A stretch of DNA of 64,000 nt from assembly GCA_003221035.1 (NCBI GenBank), contig QHUB01000023.1, positions 40,417 through 104,416 of the forward strand. Direction: 5' to 3'. Position numbers and translations under genes: made by a program. The number at the start of each line of letters is the position of its first letter. The stretch's first letter is position 1. The stretch is from Gemmatimonadota bacterium (GTDB lineage: Bacteria; Gemmatimonadota; Gemmatimonadetes; Gemmatimonadales; GWC2-71-9). Of this stretch, positions 24,558-31,996 are shown piece by piece. Below the pieces are notes generated by a model that did no database searches, was not told where the DNA came from, and saw only the letters and a list, made by a program, of their open reading frames with translations.

Positions 24558-25963
24558 GTCCCCGAGTGCTCCTCGTCGATGACGAATCCAATATCCGCCG
24601 CATGGTGGGCGCGCTGCTCGAGTCGGCCGGGTTCGAAATCGTGGAAGCGCCCGACGGCCATGCCGCACTCGCGCGGCTGGTGGAGGAGCTGCCCGACGTC
24701 GTGCTCCTCGATCTGATGATGCCGCCCGGACCCGACGGGATCGCGACGCTCGAGCAGATCCGGAAGCGCGCGCCGCAGGTGCCCGTCGTCATGATGAGCG
24801 GCAAGGCGAACCTCGCCGACGCAGTCCGCGCGACGAAGCTCGGCGCGTTCCAGTTCCTCGAGAAGCCGCTCACGCCGGAAGGCGTGCTGGTGGCGCTGCG
24901 CAGCGCGCTCGAGCTGAGCCGCACGCTCGCCGACAACAAGCGCTTGCACGCCGAGCTCGGCCATGCCGACCCGCTGGTGGGAAACAGCATGGCGATGGAC
25001 GACCTGCGCGCGCTGATCGCGCGCGTGGCGCCGACCGAGTCGCGCGTGCTCGTCACCGGCGAATCGGGCACGGGCAAGGAGCTCGTCGCGTCGGCGATTC
25101 ACCGTCAGAGCGCGCGCGCCAGCAAGCCCTTCGTCACGGTGAACAGCGCGGCCTTGCCTCGCGACCTCGTCGAATCCGAGATGTTCGGACACGAGCGCGG
25201 CGCATTTACCGGAGCCAGCGAGCGCAGGCAGGGTCGCTTCGAGCTCGCCGATGGCGGCACGCTGTTTCTCGACGAAGTCGGTGATCTCGGCGGCGAAGCC
25301 CAGGCCAAGCTGCTCCGCGTGCTCGAAGGCGGCGTCGTCGAGCGCGTGGGCGGCGAGAAGCCGTTCGCCGTGGACGTCCGTGTCATCGCCGCGACGAACA
25401 AGGATTTGAGCGTGGCCGTGAAGCAGGGGCAGTTCCGTCAGGATCTCTGGTTCCGCCTCAACGTCCTGCCGATCCACATCCCGCCGCTGCGCGAGCGGCC
25501 CGAGGACATCGCCCCGTTGGTCCGCCATTTTGTCGCCCGCTCCGCCGCGCGCCTGGGGCGCCCGATCACCTACGACGCGGGCGTCGTGGCGTTGTTGGCG
25601 GCGTACGCATGGCCGGGCAACGTCCGCGAGCTCGCCAATATCGTCGAGCGGCTGGCCATTCTCGCGCCGGACGACACGATCACCACGGCCGCGGTCGCTC
25701 GCGTGTTGCCGAGCGACGGTACTGCGCCGCGGGTCCCCCCCGCCGAAAGCCCGACCGTTGCCACGCCGTGGCGCGACATCGAACTCAGTGAGACGCTCGA
25801 TCAATACGAGCGCGAGCTGATCGCGCGCGCGCTCTCCGTCTCGCGCGGCAACGTCGCGGAAGCGGCCCGACGGCTGCAGACGGACCGCGCCAACCTCTAC
25901 CGCCGGATGCGCCGGCTCGGCCTCGAGCCGCCGCGCACCACCTTCGACTCGATCGAAAGCTGA
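24554..25963 (+). CDS. NtrC family sigma54-dependent response regulator
   Basis: 469 residues. The receiver domain has DD9-10, the phosphorylation site D53 (LLDLMMPPG) and K104. The AAA+ domain has Walker A GESGTGKE (169-176), the sigma54-contact loop GAFTGA (216-221) and FLDEVGDL. A Fis-type HTH at the end (SRGNVAEAARRLQTDRANLYRRMRRL) binds upstream enhancers. It activates sigma54 promoters after phosphorylation by the kinase encoded just before (ATGA overlap). No convincing -24/-12 promoter was found in the window, so the targets are elsewhere or unrecognised. Confidence 0.95.
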   Translation: MSPRVLLVDDESNIRRMVGALLESAGFEIVEAPDGHAALARLVEELPDVVLLDLMMPPGPDGIATLEQIRKRAPQVPVVMMSGKANLADAVRATKLGAFQFLEKPLTPEGVLVALRSALELSRTLADNKRLHAELGHADPLVGNSMAMDDLRALIARVAPTESRVLVTGESGTGKELVASAIHRQSARASKPFVTVNSAALPRDLVESEMFGHERGAFTGASERRQGRFELADGGTLFLDEVGDLGGEAQAKLLRVLEGGVVERVGGEKPFAVDVRVIAATNKDLSVAVKQGQFRQDLWFRLNVLPIHIPPLRERPEDIAPLVRHFVARSAARLGRPITYDAGVVALLAAYAWPGNVRELANIVERLAILAPDDTITTAAVARVLPSDGTAPRVPPAESPTVATPWRDIELSETLDQYERELIARALSVSRGNVAEAARRLQTDRANLYRRMRRLGLEPPRTTFDSIES

Positions 25964-25966
25964 CCT

Positions 25967-27703
25967 ATGATCGCTTTGCTGCTGGCCGTGGCGGCGCTGC
26001 AGGACACCACGATCGTCATCCGCCCGGAGAGCTCGAGCGCCGCGCTCGAAGCGCGCGCGCTGCCGCGCCTCGTTTCCGAAGAAGTGATCCGCTTCTACAA
26101 CGACTCGAGCACGACGCGTCTCGTCGGGCGCACGCGGCTCCCACGCGGCAACGAGTGGCGCGGGAATGTCGCGGTGCGCAGCGGTCCCGTGTTCGTCGCG
26201 GGCACCGTACAGGGAACGCTGGTCGTGATCAATGGCGACCTGGTGTTCCAGACCGGCGCGGCCGTCAGCGGAGACGTGATCGTCGTCGGCGGCAGCGTCG
26301 ATTCGGCTGCCAAAGCCAAAGTTGCCGGCGCGCTGCGGCAATATCGCGAGCCGCTTTTTTATCGCTTACGCAAAGAGGGTGATGCGATCGAGTACGCGCC
26401 CAATCTGCGCCGGCGGCTGCCGACGCTCGGCGCGCAGGTGTCCTGGGGAACGGCGGATTCGCGATCCTCGCTGACGATCGCCACCGGCGGCACGTTCAAC
26501 CGCGTCGAAGGCCTGCCGGTCGTGTTCGGGCCCGTGTTCGACTGGAAGCTGCAGCAGAACTTCCGGTTGCGCATCGACGCGCTCGGGGTGTTTCGCTCGG
26601 CCGGCGACCTCTCCGACAAGCGCAGCGATCTCGGCTACATGTTCCGCAGCGAGCTCCGGTCGGGCGACATCCGGCCGGCCGGCGTCACGCTGCGCGCGTT
26701 CGACGTCGTGTCGCCGACGGAGGACTGGGGATTGCACAGCAACGAGATCGGGTGGAGCTCGTTCCTGTTCGCGCGCGATTATCGCGACTATTACCTGAAC
26801 AAAGGCTGGGCAGCGCGCGTCTTCGTGCATCCCGAGCGCCCGCTCTCGCTCTCACTCGAGGGGAGCCGGGAGTGGCACACGAGTGTGGGCGTGCAGGATC
26901 CGTGGACCATCTTCCGCAACGCCGAGACGTGGCGACCGAATCCGCCCATCGATGAGGGCCACTACACGACGATCGCGGCGAACGCGACGCTCGACACCCG
27001 CAACGACGAAGCGGACCCGACGGCGGGATGGCTCGCCCAATTCACGTTCGAAAATTCGCGCAGCTCCGACGTCGTCCCGCATCCCGGCATTCCCACGACG
27101 GTGCGCGACTCGATTCCGACCGACGGTTCCTACCAGTTCGATCGCATGTTCCTCGATGTCAGGCACTACGCGCGCATCAGTCCCTCAGGACGCATCCATC
27201 TGCGGATGGTGGCGGGCGGCTGGATGGGCGGCGATCCGCTGCCGTTGCAGCAGCGGCTTTCGCTCGGCGGGCCCGAGCCGATGCCCGGCGAGCCGTTCCG
27301 CAAGGCTGCGTGCAACGGGAATATCATCGATCCCGCATTCGCGCAGTCGAAGGTCGCCGCGTGCGATCGCGTCCTGGCATTTCAGGCGGAGTACCGCGGC
27401 CATGTGAAGCTCAACTGGAGCTACAAACCCGGCAGCGGAACGCGTGACGAGCCGCCGAGCGACGAGCACTCGCCCTTCTGGCTCGAGGGTCTCGACCTCG
27501 TGGTATTCGCCAACACGGGCCAGTCGTGGCTCGTCGGCAACAATCCCGGGCAGGTGCCTGCCGGCCGGGTTCCGGAGCTGGCGAGTTGGCTCGTGGACGT
27601 GGGTCTGGGTGTGGATTGGAGTGGATTCGGGGTCTACCTCGCCAAGGCGGTAACCACCGGCGAAAAACTGCGCTTCACGGTCCGGCTCGAGCACCGGTTC
27701 TAG
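25967..27703 (+). CDS. Omp85/surface-antigen-like outer-membrane beta-barrel protein
   Basis: 578 residues. The N-terminal part has a bactofilin-like turn pattern (VAVRSGPVFVAGTVQGTLVVINGDLVFQTGAAVSGDVIVVGGSV), i.e. short repeating beta turns. The remainder alternates hydrophobic and polar residues as in an outer-membrane barrel and ends RFTVRLEHRF, with the terminal Phe needed for Bam recognition. The C-terminal half is reminiscent of BamA/TamA-type surface antigens, but no POTRA domain is obvious. It starts 3 bp after the NtrC-like gene and is probably in that operon. Confidence 0.65.
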   Translation: MIALLLAVAALQDTTIVIRPESSSAALEARALPRLVSEEVIRFYNDSSTTRLVGRTRLPRGNEWRGNVAVRSGPVFVAGTVQGTLVVINGDLVFQTGAAVSGDVIVVGGSVDSAAKAKVAGALRQYREPLFYRLRKEGDAIEYAPNLRRRLPTLGAQVSWGTADSRSSLTIATGGTFNRVEGLPVVFGPVFDWKLQQNFRLRIDALGVFRSAGDLSDKRSDLGYMFRSELRSGDIRPAGVTLRAFDVVSPTEDWGLHSNEIGWSSFLFARDYRDYYLNKGWAARVFVHPERPLSLSLEGSREWHTSVGVQDPWTIFRNAETWRPNPPIDEGHYTTIAANATLDTRNDEADPTAGWLAQFTFENSRSSDVVPHPGIPTTVRDSIPTDGSYQFDRMFLDVRHYARISPSGRIHLRMVAGGWMGGDPLPLQQRLSLGGPEPMPGEPFRKAACNGNIIDPAFAQSKVAACDRVLAFQAEYRGHVKLNWSYKPGSGTRDEPPSDEHSPFWLEGLDLVVFANTGQSWLVGNNPGQVPAGRVPELASWLVDVGLGVDWSGFGVYLAKAVTTGEKLRFTVRLEHRF

Positions 27704-27704
27704 A

Positions 27705-28331
27705 GTGCGCCTCGCCTGGCTTGCGGCAGCCAGCCTGGTGCTCAGCGCACCCGGACGGTTGGCCGCGCAGTCTCCCACGCTCACCGTCACGCTGCAGAGC
27801 ACCCTCCCGCGCGTGCGCAGCACGGGCCTGCTTGCCGATGGAAAATTCGTCGGCCTGATGCGCTCGGGATTTCCGCTGCGATTGCACTACCGGCTCGAGC
27901 TGTGGCGCGTGCGTGGCAGCTGGTTCGATCAATTCATCCGAGAGATCAGCTGGGATGCGGTCGCGCGAAACGATCCGCTCGCGGACGACTTCGTGTTGAT
28001 CCGTCAGGGCGGCGAAGTGACGCGCTATGCGACGCCCGATGAGCTCGAGGCCGCGCTCGACATCCCATATACGGTCACGCTGCGGCCGAGCGGGTCGTCC
28101 AGCGCGCGCTATTACTTCGTGGCGCGGCTCGAGGTGACGACGCTCAACGACACCGATCTGCAGGAACTGTCGCGCTGGCTCTCGGGCGATGTCGGGCCGG
28201 CCGTCAGTGGCGAAGGAAACTTCGGGGATGCGTTGGCGCGCGGCGCGCAGCGCGTGCTGGTGCGGCTCGCGGGCTTACCGCGGCAGCGACTCGAGGCGCG
28301 GAGTCCTACGTTCCGAACTGACGGTCAATAG
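27705..28331 (+). CDS. DUF4390-like exported protein
   Basis: 208 residues starting at GTG, 1 bp after the barrel gene's stop. A signal peptide (MRLAWLAAASLVLSAPGRLAAQ) leads to a beta-rich domain: GFPLRLHYRLELWRVRGSWFDQF and YYFVARLEVTTLNDTDLQELSRWL, the pattern of DUF4390 proteins, which are often encoded beside NtrY/NtrX-like pairs. Function unknown. The gene overlaps the convergent CYCXC-family gene by 26 bp at its 3' end. Confidence 0.7.
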   Translation: MRLAWLAAASLVLSAPGRLAAQSPTLTVTLQSTLPRVRSTGLLADGKFVGLMRSGFPLRLHYRLELWRVRGSWFDQFIREISWDAVARNDPLADDFVLIRQGGEVTRYATPDELEAALDIPYTVTLRPSGSSSARYYFVARLEVTTLNDTDLQELSRWLSGDVGPAVSGEGNFGDALARGAQRVLVRLAGLPRQRLEARSPTFRTDGQ

Positions 28332-28704
28332 CGTCCCGGATCTCCATCAGCGACTGACCCCGCGCCGCCATCCCGCTCGCCACCATCGCCTCACCCATAC
28401 AGATGTCGCAGAAGGCGCCGTGATCGGACTCGAAGCACGTCAGCAGTGATCGATGGCCGGAGTGCTTCGAGCAATCGCAGTGGCAGTACACGCCGTCGAG
28501 CGTGGCGGCCGCGGTGCGCGCCGCGGCGTACGCCTCCAGCGCGCCGGGATTCTTCGGAATCGCGAAGTTCGGCAGGATCTTCTCGGCCGTGATGCCGGGC
28601 CGTGGGTCCGGATGGATCGAGCCGCTGGCGGGGCGCGTGGAGACGACCACGGCGACGAGCGCGGCAGCCGCCACGCCCGCCACGATCCAGGGAGCTTTCG
28701 CCAT
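28306..28704 (-). CDS. CYCXC (PCYCGC-type) family exported/membrane-anchored protein
   Basis: 132 residues. An N-terminal transmembrane segment (PWIVAGVAAAALVAVVV) precedes a Cys-rich core, VYCHCDCSKHSGHRS and FCDICMGEA. In this poorly studied family such cysteines probably bind a metal or do redox work outside the cell; some members are selenoproteins, but here every position is Cys and there is no in-frame TGA. It starts directly after the HNH gene's stop (TAA then ATG) and overlaps the DUF4390-like gene in opposite orientation. Confidence 0.75.
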   Translation of the reverse strand: MAKAPWIVAGVAAAALVAVVVSTRPASGSIHPDPRPGITAEKILPNFAIPKNPGALEAYAAARTAAATLDGVYCHCDCSKHSGHRSLLTCFESDHGAFCDICMGEAMVASGMAARGQSLMEIRDAIDRQFGT

Positions 28705-29253
28705 TTAGAGCGCTTCGAGCGTGGCCAGCACATCGGCTCCGTAGAAGAGCCGGATGTACTTCGCCTGCGTCCGCGTCAGACGGCGCACAGCCCACGCGAG
28801 ATGCACGAAATGCGGCTCGTGCGGGGCGCGCAGCGGATGCATCCCGACTTCCTCGGGCAGCAGATTACCCTTGCGGGTGTTGCAGCTCGAGCAGGCCGTC
28901 AGGACGTTGTTCCAGGCATTCGTTCCGCCACGCGACAGCGGCACCAGGTGGTCGCGCGTCAGGCACTCGCGCTGCCGCAATTCCGGCTGCGAGCGGCCGC
29001 AGAACTGGCAGCGGTAGTTATCGCGGGCAAACAGGAATGTGTTGGTGACTTGGCGGCGGAAGCGGCGAGGGACGTGGACAAAGCGCACGAGCCGGATCAC
29101 AGCCGGGCGCGGCACCGCCATCCGTTCGGAGTGGACCGGCGTGCCTTCGGCCTCGACGACCTCGGCCTTGCCGTCGATGACCAGCCGCAGTGCCCGCCGT
29201 ACCGGCACCATGGTCAGTGGCTCGAACGAAGCGTTGAGGGCTAAGCAGCGCAT
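28705..29253 (-). CDS. HNH endonuclease family protein
   Basis: 182 residues. An N-terminal region (RALRLVIDGKAEVVE) is typical of the widespread chromosomal HNH family. The HNH core follows: FLFARDNYRCQFCG, LTRDHLVPLSRGG, WNNVLTACSSCNTRKGN, with two CxxC zinc-binding pairs and the catalytic His of the DH pair. It is a metal-dependent nuclease; there are no signs of an intron or phage, so it may have a housekeeping DNA role. A TAGGAT box (29264-29259) 5 nt upstream of the ATG suggests its own promoter. Confidence 0.9.
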   Translation of the reverse strand: MRCLALNASFEPLTMVPVRRALRLVIDGKAEVVEAEGTPVHSERMAVPRPAVIRLVRFVHVPRRFRRQVTNTFLFARDNYRCQFCGRSQPELRQRECLTRDHLVPLSRGGTNAWNNVLTACSSCNTRKGNLLPEEVGMHPLRAPHEPHFVHLAWAVRRLTRTQAKYIRLFYGADVLATLEAL

Positions 29254-29258
29254 CCGAT

Positions 29259-29264
29259 ATCCTA
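29259..29264 (-). promoter_or_regulatory. Probable -10 box of HNH gene
   Basis: TAGGAT on the minus strand lies 5 nt before the ATG at 29253, with TTGCTG as a possible -35 box 18 bp further upstream. No SD is present. The gap 29254-29297 separates this gene from argH. Confidence 0.4.
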
Positions 29265-29297
29265 ATACCGGACTACAAGTTGCAGCAAGTGACGCGT

Positions 29298-30695
29298 TTA
29301 CACGCTCGCCGGCTGAAACGAGCGCCGTAGCTCTTCGATTTGCGACTCCACGGAGGCGCGCGACGCACCTCCAGGCGTAGCACGGCTTTCGACGCTCTGC
29401 TCCCAGCTGCCGAGCTGCGCCAGGGCCGGTCCCAGCGCGGGATGAATGTCGGTGGCGAGCTGCGGCGAAACCTTATCGAGCGCGACACCGGCCTGTTCCG
29501 CCGCGCGCACCAGCTTTCCGATGAGTCCGTGACTCTCGCGAAACGGCACGCCGGCATCGACGAGGAGGTCGGCGAGATCGGTCGCGCGCATCGCCGGATC
29601 GAGCGCCGCCGCCATGCGCTCCGGATTCACGGTCAACGTGTCGATCGCGCCGGTGACGGCCGGCAAAACGGTGGCCACCGTATCGACCGCGTCGAACAGC
29701 AGTGCTTTGTCCTCTTGCAGATCCTTCTGATAGCCCGCGGGGATGCCTTTCAACGTCGTGAGGAGCGCTACGCAGTCGCCGAGCATCCGGCCGGCCTTGC
29801 CGCGCGCCAGCTCGAAGACGTCGGGATTCCGCTTCTGCGGCATCAGGCTCGAGCCGGTGCTGAAGTTGTCGGCGAGTGTGACGAAGCCGTATTCACCGCT
29901 CGCGTAGGTGATCAGTTCAGAGCCCAGGCGCGAGAGGTGCATGCCGATGAGCGCGATGGCGAACAACACGTCGGCGACGAAGTCACGATCGCCCGTCGCG
30001 TCGAGGGCATTCGCGGAGATGGCGCGGAAGCCGAGCGCTTCCTTGAGCAACACGCGATCGACCGGAAATCCGGAGCCCGCGAGCGCGCCGGATCCGAGCG
30101 GCATCTCGGACGTGCGGCGGCGTGCGTCGGCCAGACGCTGGCGGTCGCGCACGAGCGGCCACGCGTGCGCGAGCAACACGTACCCCCAGCGCACCGGCTG
30201 CGCGCGCTGCCCGTGCGTGTAGCCGGGAAGGATCGCGTCGAGCCCATCTTTCGCTCTGGTGACCAGGGTGCGACCCAACGCGGCAACGGCGGCGTCGAGC
30301 TCGTCGATCGCGGTCAGCGTCCAGAGCCTGAGATCCGTGGCGACCTGGTCGTTGCGGGAGCGGCCCGTGTGCAGCTTGCCGGCGACCGGGCCGACTTCGG
30401 CGTAGAGCAGCCGCTCGACCAGCGTATGCACGTCTTCGTCCGGCGCGCCGACGGCCGCGCCGTCGGCCAGTTTTTCCGCGACACGGTCGAGACCTTCGAG
30501 CAGCTGCGATTCTTCCACGGTCGTGAGAACGCCCGCGCGGCACAGTGCGTGGACCCACGCTTTGCTCGCGAAGACGTCCTGCGGCCAGAGGCGGTGATCG
30601 ACCGGAAGCGACCGGTTTAAAGCATCGAGCGCCTCGCTCGGACCCAGAGCGAAGCGCCCTCCCCACATGTGGTGCGTGTCAGCGTGTTGGGACAT
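29298..30695 (-). CDS. argH: Argininosuccinate lyase
   Basis: 465 residues. It cleaves argininosuccinate to arginine and fumarate, the last step of arginine synthesis. Signatures: MWGGRFALGPSEALDALNRS at the start, HTGRSRNDQVATDLRLW, and the fumarase-superfamily loop GSSLMPQKRNPD carrying the catalytic Ser. Length is normal. The gene start overlaps the end of argG by 17 bp, so the pair is translated from one mRNA, and it should share ArgR control through the argG operator. Confidence 0.97.
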   Translation of the reverse strand: MSQHADTHHMWGGRFALGPSEALDALNRSLPVDHRLWPQDVFASKAWVHALCRAGVLTTVEESQLLEGLDRVAEKLADGAAVGAPDEDVHTLVERLLYAEVGPVAGKLHTGRSRNDQVATDLRLWTLTAIDELDAAVAALGRTLVTRAKDGLDAILPGYTHGQRAQPVRWGYVLLAHAWPLVRDRQRLADARRRTSEMPLGSGALAGSGFPVDRVLLKEALGFRAISANALDATGDRDFVADVLFAIALIGMHLSRLGSELITYASGEYGFVTLADNFSTGSSLMPQKRNPDVFELARGKAGRMLGDCVALLTTLKGIPAGYQKDLQEDKALLFDAVDTVATVLPAVTGAIDTLTVNPERMAAALDPAMRATDLADLLVDAGVPFRESHGLIGKLVRAAEQAGVALDKVSPQLATDIHPALGPALAQLGSWEQSVESRATPGGASRASVESQIEELRRSFQPASV

Positions 30696-31923
30696 CAGTC
30701 CGTTCGGCCTCGAGTCCCGCCGCGATCCTGCTGGCGAGCCCGTACAGCCGGATGAATCCCTCGGCGTCCTTCTGGTTGTAGACGTTGTCCTTGCCGAACG
30801 TCGCGTACGACGGCTGATAGAGCGCGTACGGGCTCTCGCGGCCCGCGACGATGACGTTGCCCTTGAAGAGCTTCAGCGTGACCGTGCCCGTGACGTTTTT
30901 CTGCGTGGCGCTCACCAGCGCGTCGAGCGCTTCGCGCTCCGGCGTCCACCAGCGGCCGTCGTACACCAGATCGGCGTAGCGCAGCGCCAGCTCGTCTTTC
31001 ATCCGGAGCGTGCGGCGGTCGAGCGTCATCTGCTCGAGCTCGCGATGCGCCGCGTAGAGCACCGTGCCGCCCGGCGTTTCATACACGCCGCGCGACTTCA
31101 TCCCCACGAGCCGGTCTTCGACGACGTCGGCGCGGCCGACGCCGTGCTCCCCGGCAATTTCATTGAGTTGTTCGAGGAGCTCGACTGGACCGAGGGGAAC
31201 GGCGTCGACGCTGACCGGATTGCCTGCTTCGAATCCGATCGTCACGATCACCGGCTCGTCCGGCGCGGTGACCGGGTTCTTCGTCATCACGAAGATGTGC
31301 TCGGGTGCTTCCCGCGACGGATCCTCGAGGATCCCGCCCTCATGCGAGCAGTGCCAGAGGTTGCGATCGGTGGAGTACGGCTTCTCGGCCGTCGCCTGGA
31401 CGGGCACGCCCTTCGCGTGCGTGTAGTTGATGAGATCTTCGCGGCTCTGGAATTGCCATTCGCGCCACGGCGCGATGATCTGCAGCTCCGGTGCGAGCGC
31501 CGCGAAGGTCAGCTCGAAGCGGACTTGGTCGTTGCCTTTTCCCGTGCAGCCGTGCGCCACGGCGTCGGCGCCGAGGCGCTGTGCGACGGCCACCTGGTGC
31601 GCGGCGATGATGGGCCGCGCCATGGACGTGCCGAGGAGATAGGTGCGCGCGTAAGTCGCGCCGGCGCGCAGGGTCGGGAAGGCAAAGTCGCGGACGAACT
31701 CTTCGCGCAGATCTTCGATGATGCAGTCTTCGGCGCCCGAGCGTTTGGCCTTCGCAATCAGCCCGTCGAGCTCGCCCAGGCCCTGCCCCACGTCGGCGGC
31801 GTAGCAGACCACGCGCGCGCCGTACTGCTCGCGCAGCCACGGAACGATGGCGGAGGTATCGAGCCCGCCGGAGTAGGCGAGCACCACGAGGGGGCCCTGG
31901 CGGCCGTTGGTTTGTTTATGCAT
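30679..31923 (-). CDS. argG: Argininosuccinate synthase
   Basis: 414 residues from the ATG at 31923. It joins citrulline and aspartate using ATP. The N-terminal PP-loop VLAYSGGLDTSAI is intact, as are AHGCTGKGNDQVRFEL and the downstream tetramerisation region. A GTG at 31950 is in frame, but it would place the ARG-box palindrome inside the coding region, so the ATG after the palindrome is preferred. No SD precedes it. The gene is separated from the Gfo/Idh/MocA gene by 73 bp containing a repeat and the operator. Confidence 0.96.
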   Translation of the reverse strand: MHKQTNGRQGPLVVLAYSGGLDTSAIVPWLREQYGARVVCYAADVGQGLGELDGLIAKAKRSGAEDCIIEDLREEFVRDFAFPTLRAGATYARTYLLGTSMARPIIAAHQVAVAQRLGADAVAHGCTGKGNDQVRFELTFAALAPELQIIAPWREWQFQSREDLINYTHAKGVPVQATAEKPYSTDRNLWHCSHEGGILEDPSREAPEHIFVMTKNPVTAPDEPVIVTIGFEAGNPVSVDAVPLGPVELLEQLNEIAGEHGVGRADVVEDRLVGMKSRGVYETPGGTVLYAAHRELEQMTLDRRTLRMKDELALRYADLVYDGRWWTPEREALDALVSATQKNVTGTVTLKLFKGNVIVAGRESPYALYQPSYATFGKDNVYNQKDAEGFIRLYGLASRIAAGLEAERTDVPTR

Positions 31924-31928
31924 ATGGG

Positions 31929-31942
31929 TGTATAAAAATACA
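31929..31942 (-). promoter_or_regulatory. ARG-box-like operator at argG start
   Basis: A perfect 5-bp inverted repeat TGTAT-N4-ATACA with an all A/T spacer (TGTATAAAAATACA). It fits the ArgR box pattern TGNAT-WWWW-ATNCA; the known Escherichia coli half-site is TGAAT. It ends 5 nt before the argG ATG and covers the only AT-rich candidate -10 sequences (TATTTT or TATACA), so bound ArgR would block initiation directly. The argR gene lies about 2.2 kb upstream on the same strand. Confidence 0.7.
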
Positions 31943-31963
31943 TGTGGCACGTGGGGCCCGCAA

Positions 31964-31990
31964 GTAGGGGCGCAGCATGCTGCGCCCTAC
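31964..31990. repeat. GCAGCATGCTGC palindromic element, copy 1
   Basis: A near-perfect palindrome centred on GCAGCATGCTGC with GTAGGGGC/GCCCTAC arms, located between argG and the stop of the Gfo/Idh/MocA gene. Together with the copy at 33341-33366 it flanks that gene. Confidence 0.85.
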
Positions 31991-31996
31991 CTCAGG

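Noticed and set aside
28306..28704. Possible selenoprotein in the CYCXC family
   Set aside because: All candidate positions are Cys codons; there is no in-frame TGA before the real stop.
28705..29253. HNH gene as part of a mobile intron or phage
   Set aside because: No flanking intron structure, integrase, att repeats or phage genes; the neighbours are housekeeping genes.
29254..29297. tRNA or small RNA gene in the argH-HNH gap
   Set aside because: Only 44 bp and no cloverleaf; likewise no tRNA or rRNA pattern was recognised in the other gaps (11891-11995, 23194-23342, 31924-31996, 52965-53021).
31945..31951. Sigma54-like -24 element (TGGCACG)
   Set aside because: No GC/TTGC -12 element at the right spacing, and no plus-strand gene downstream.
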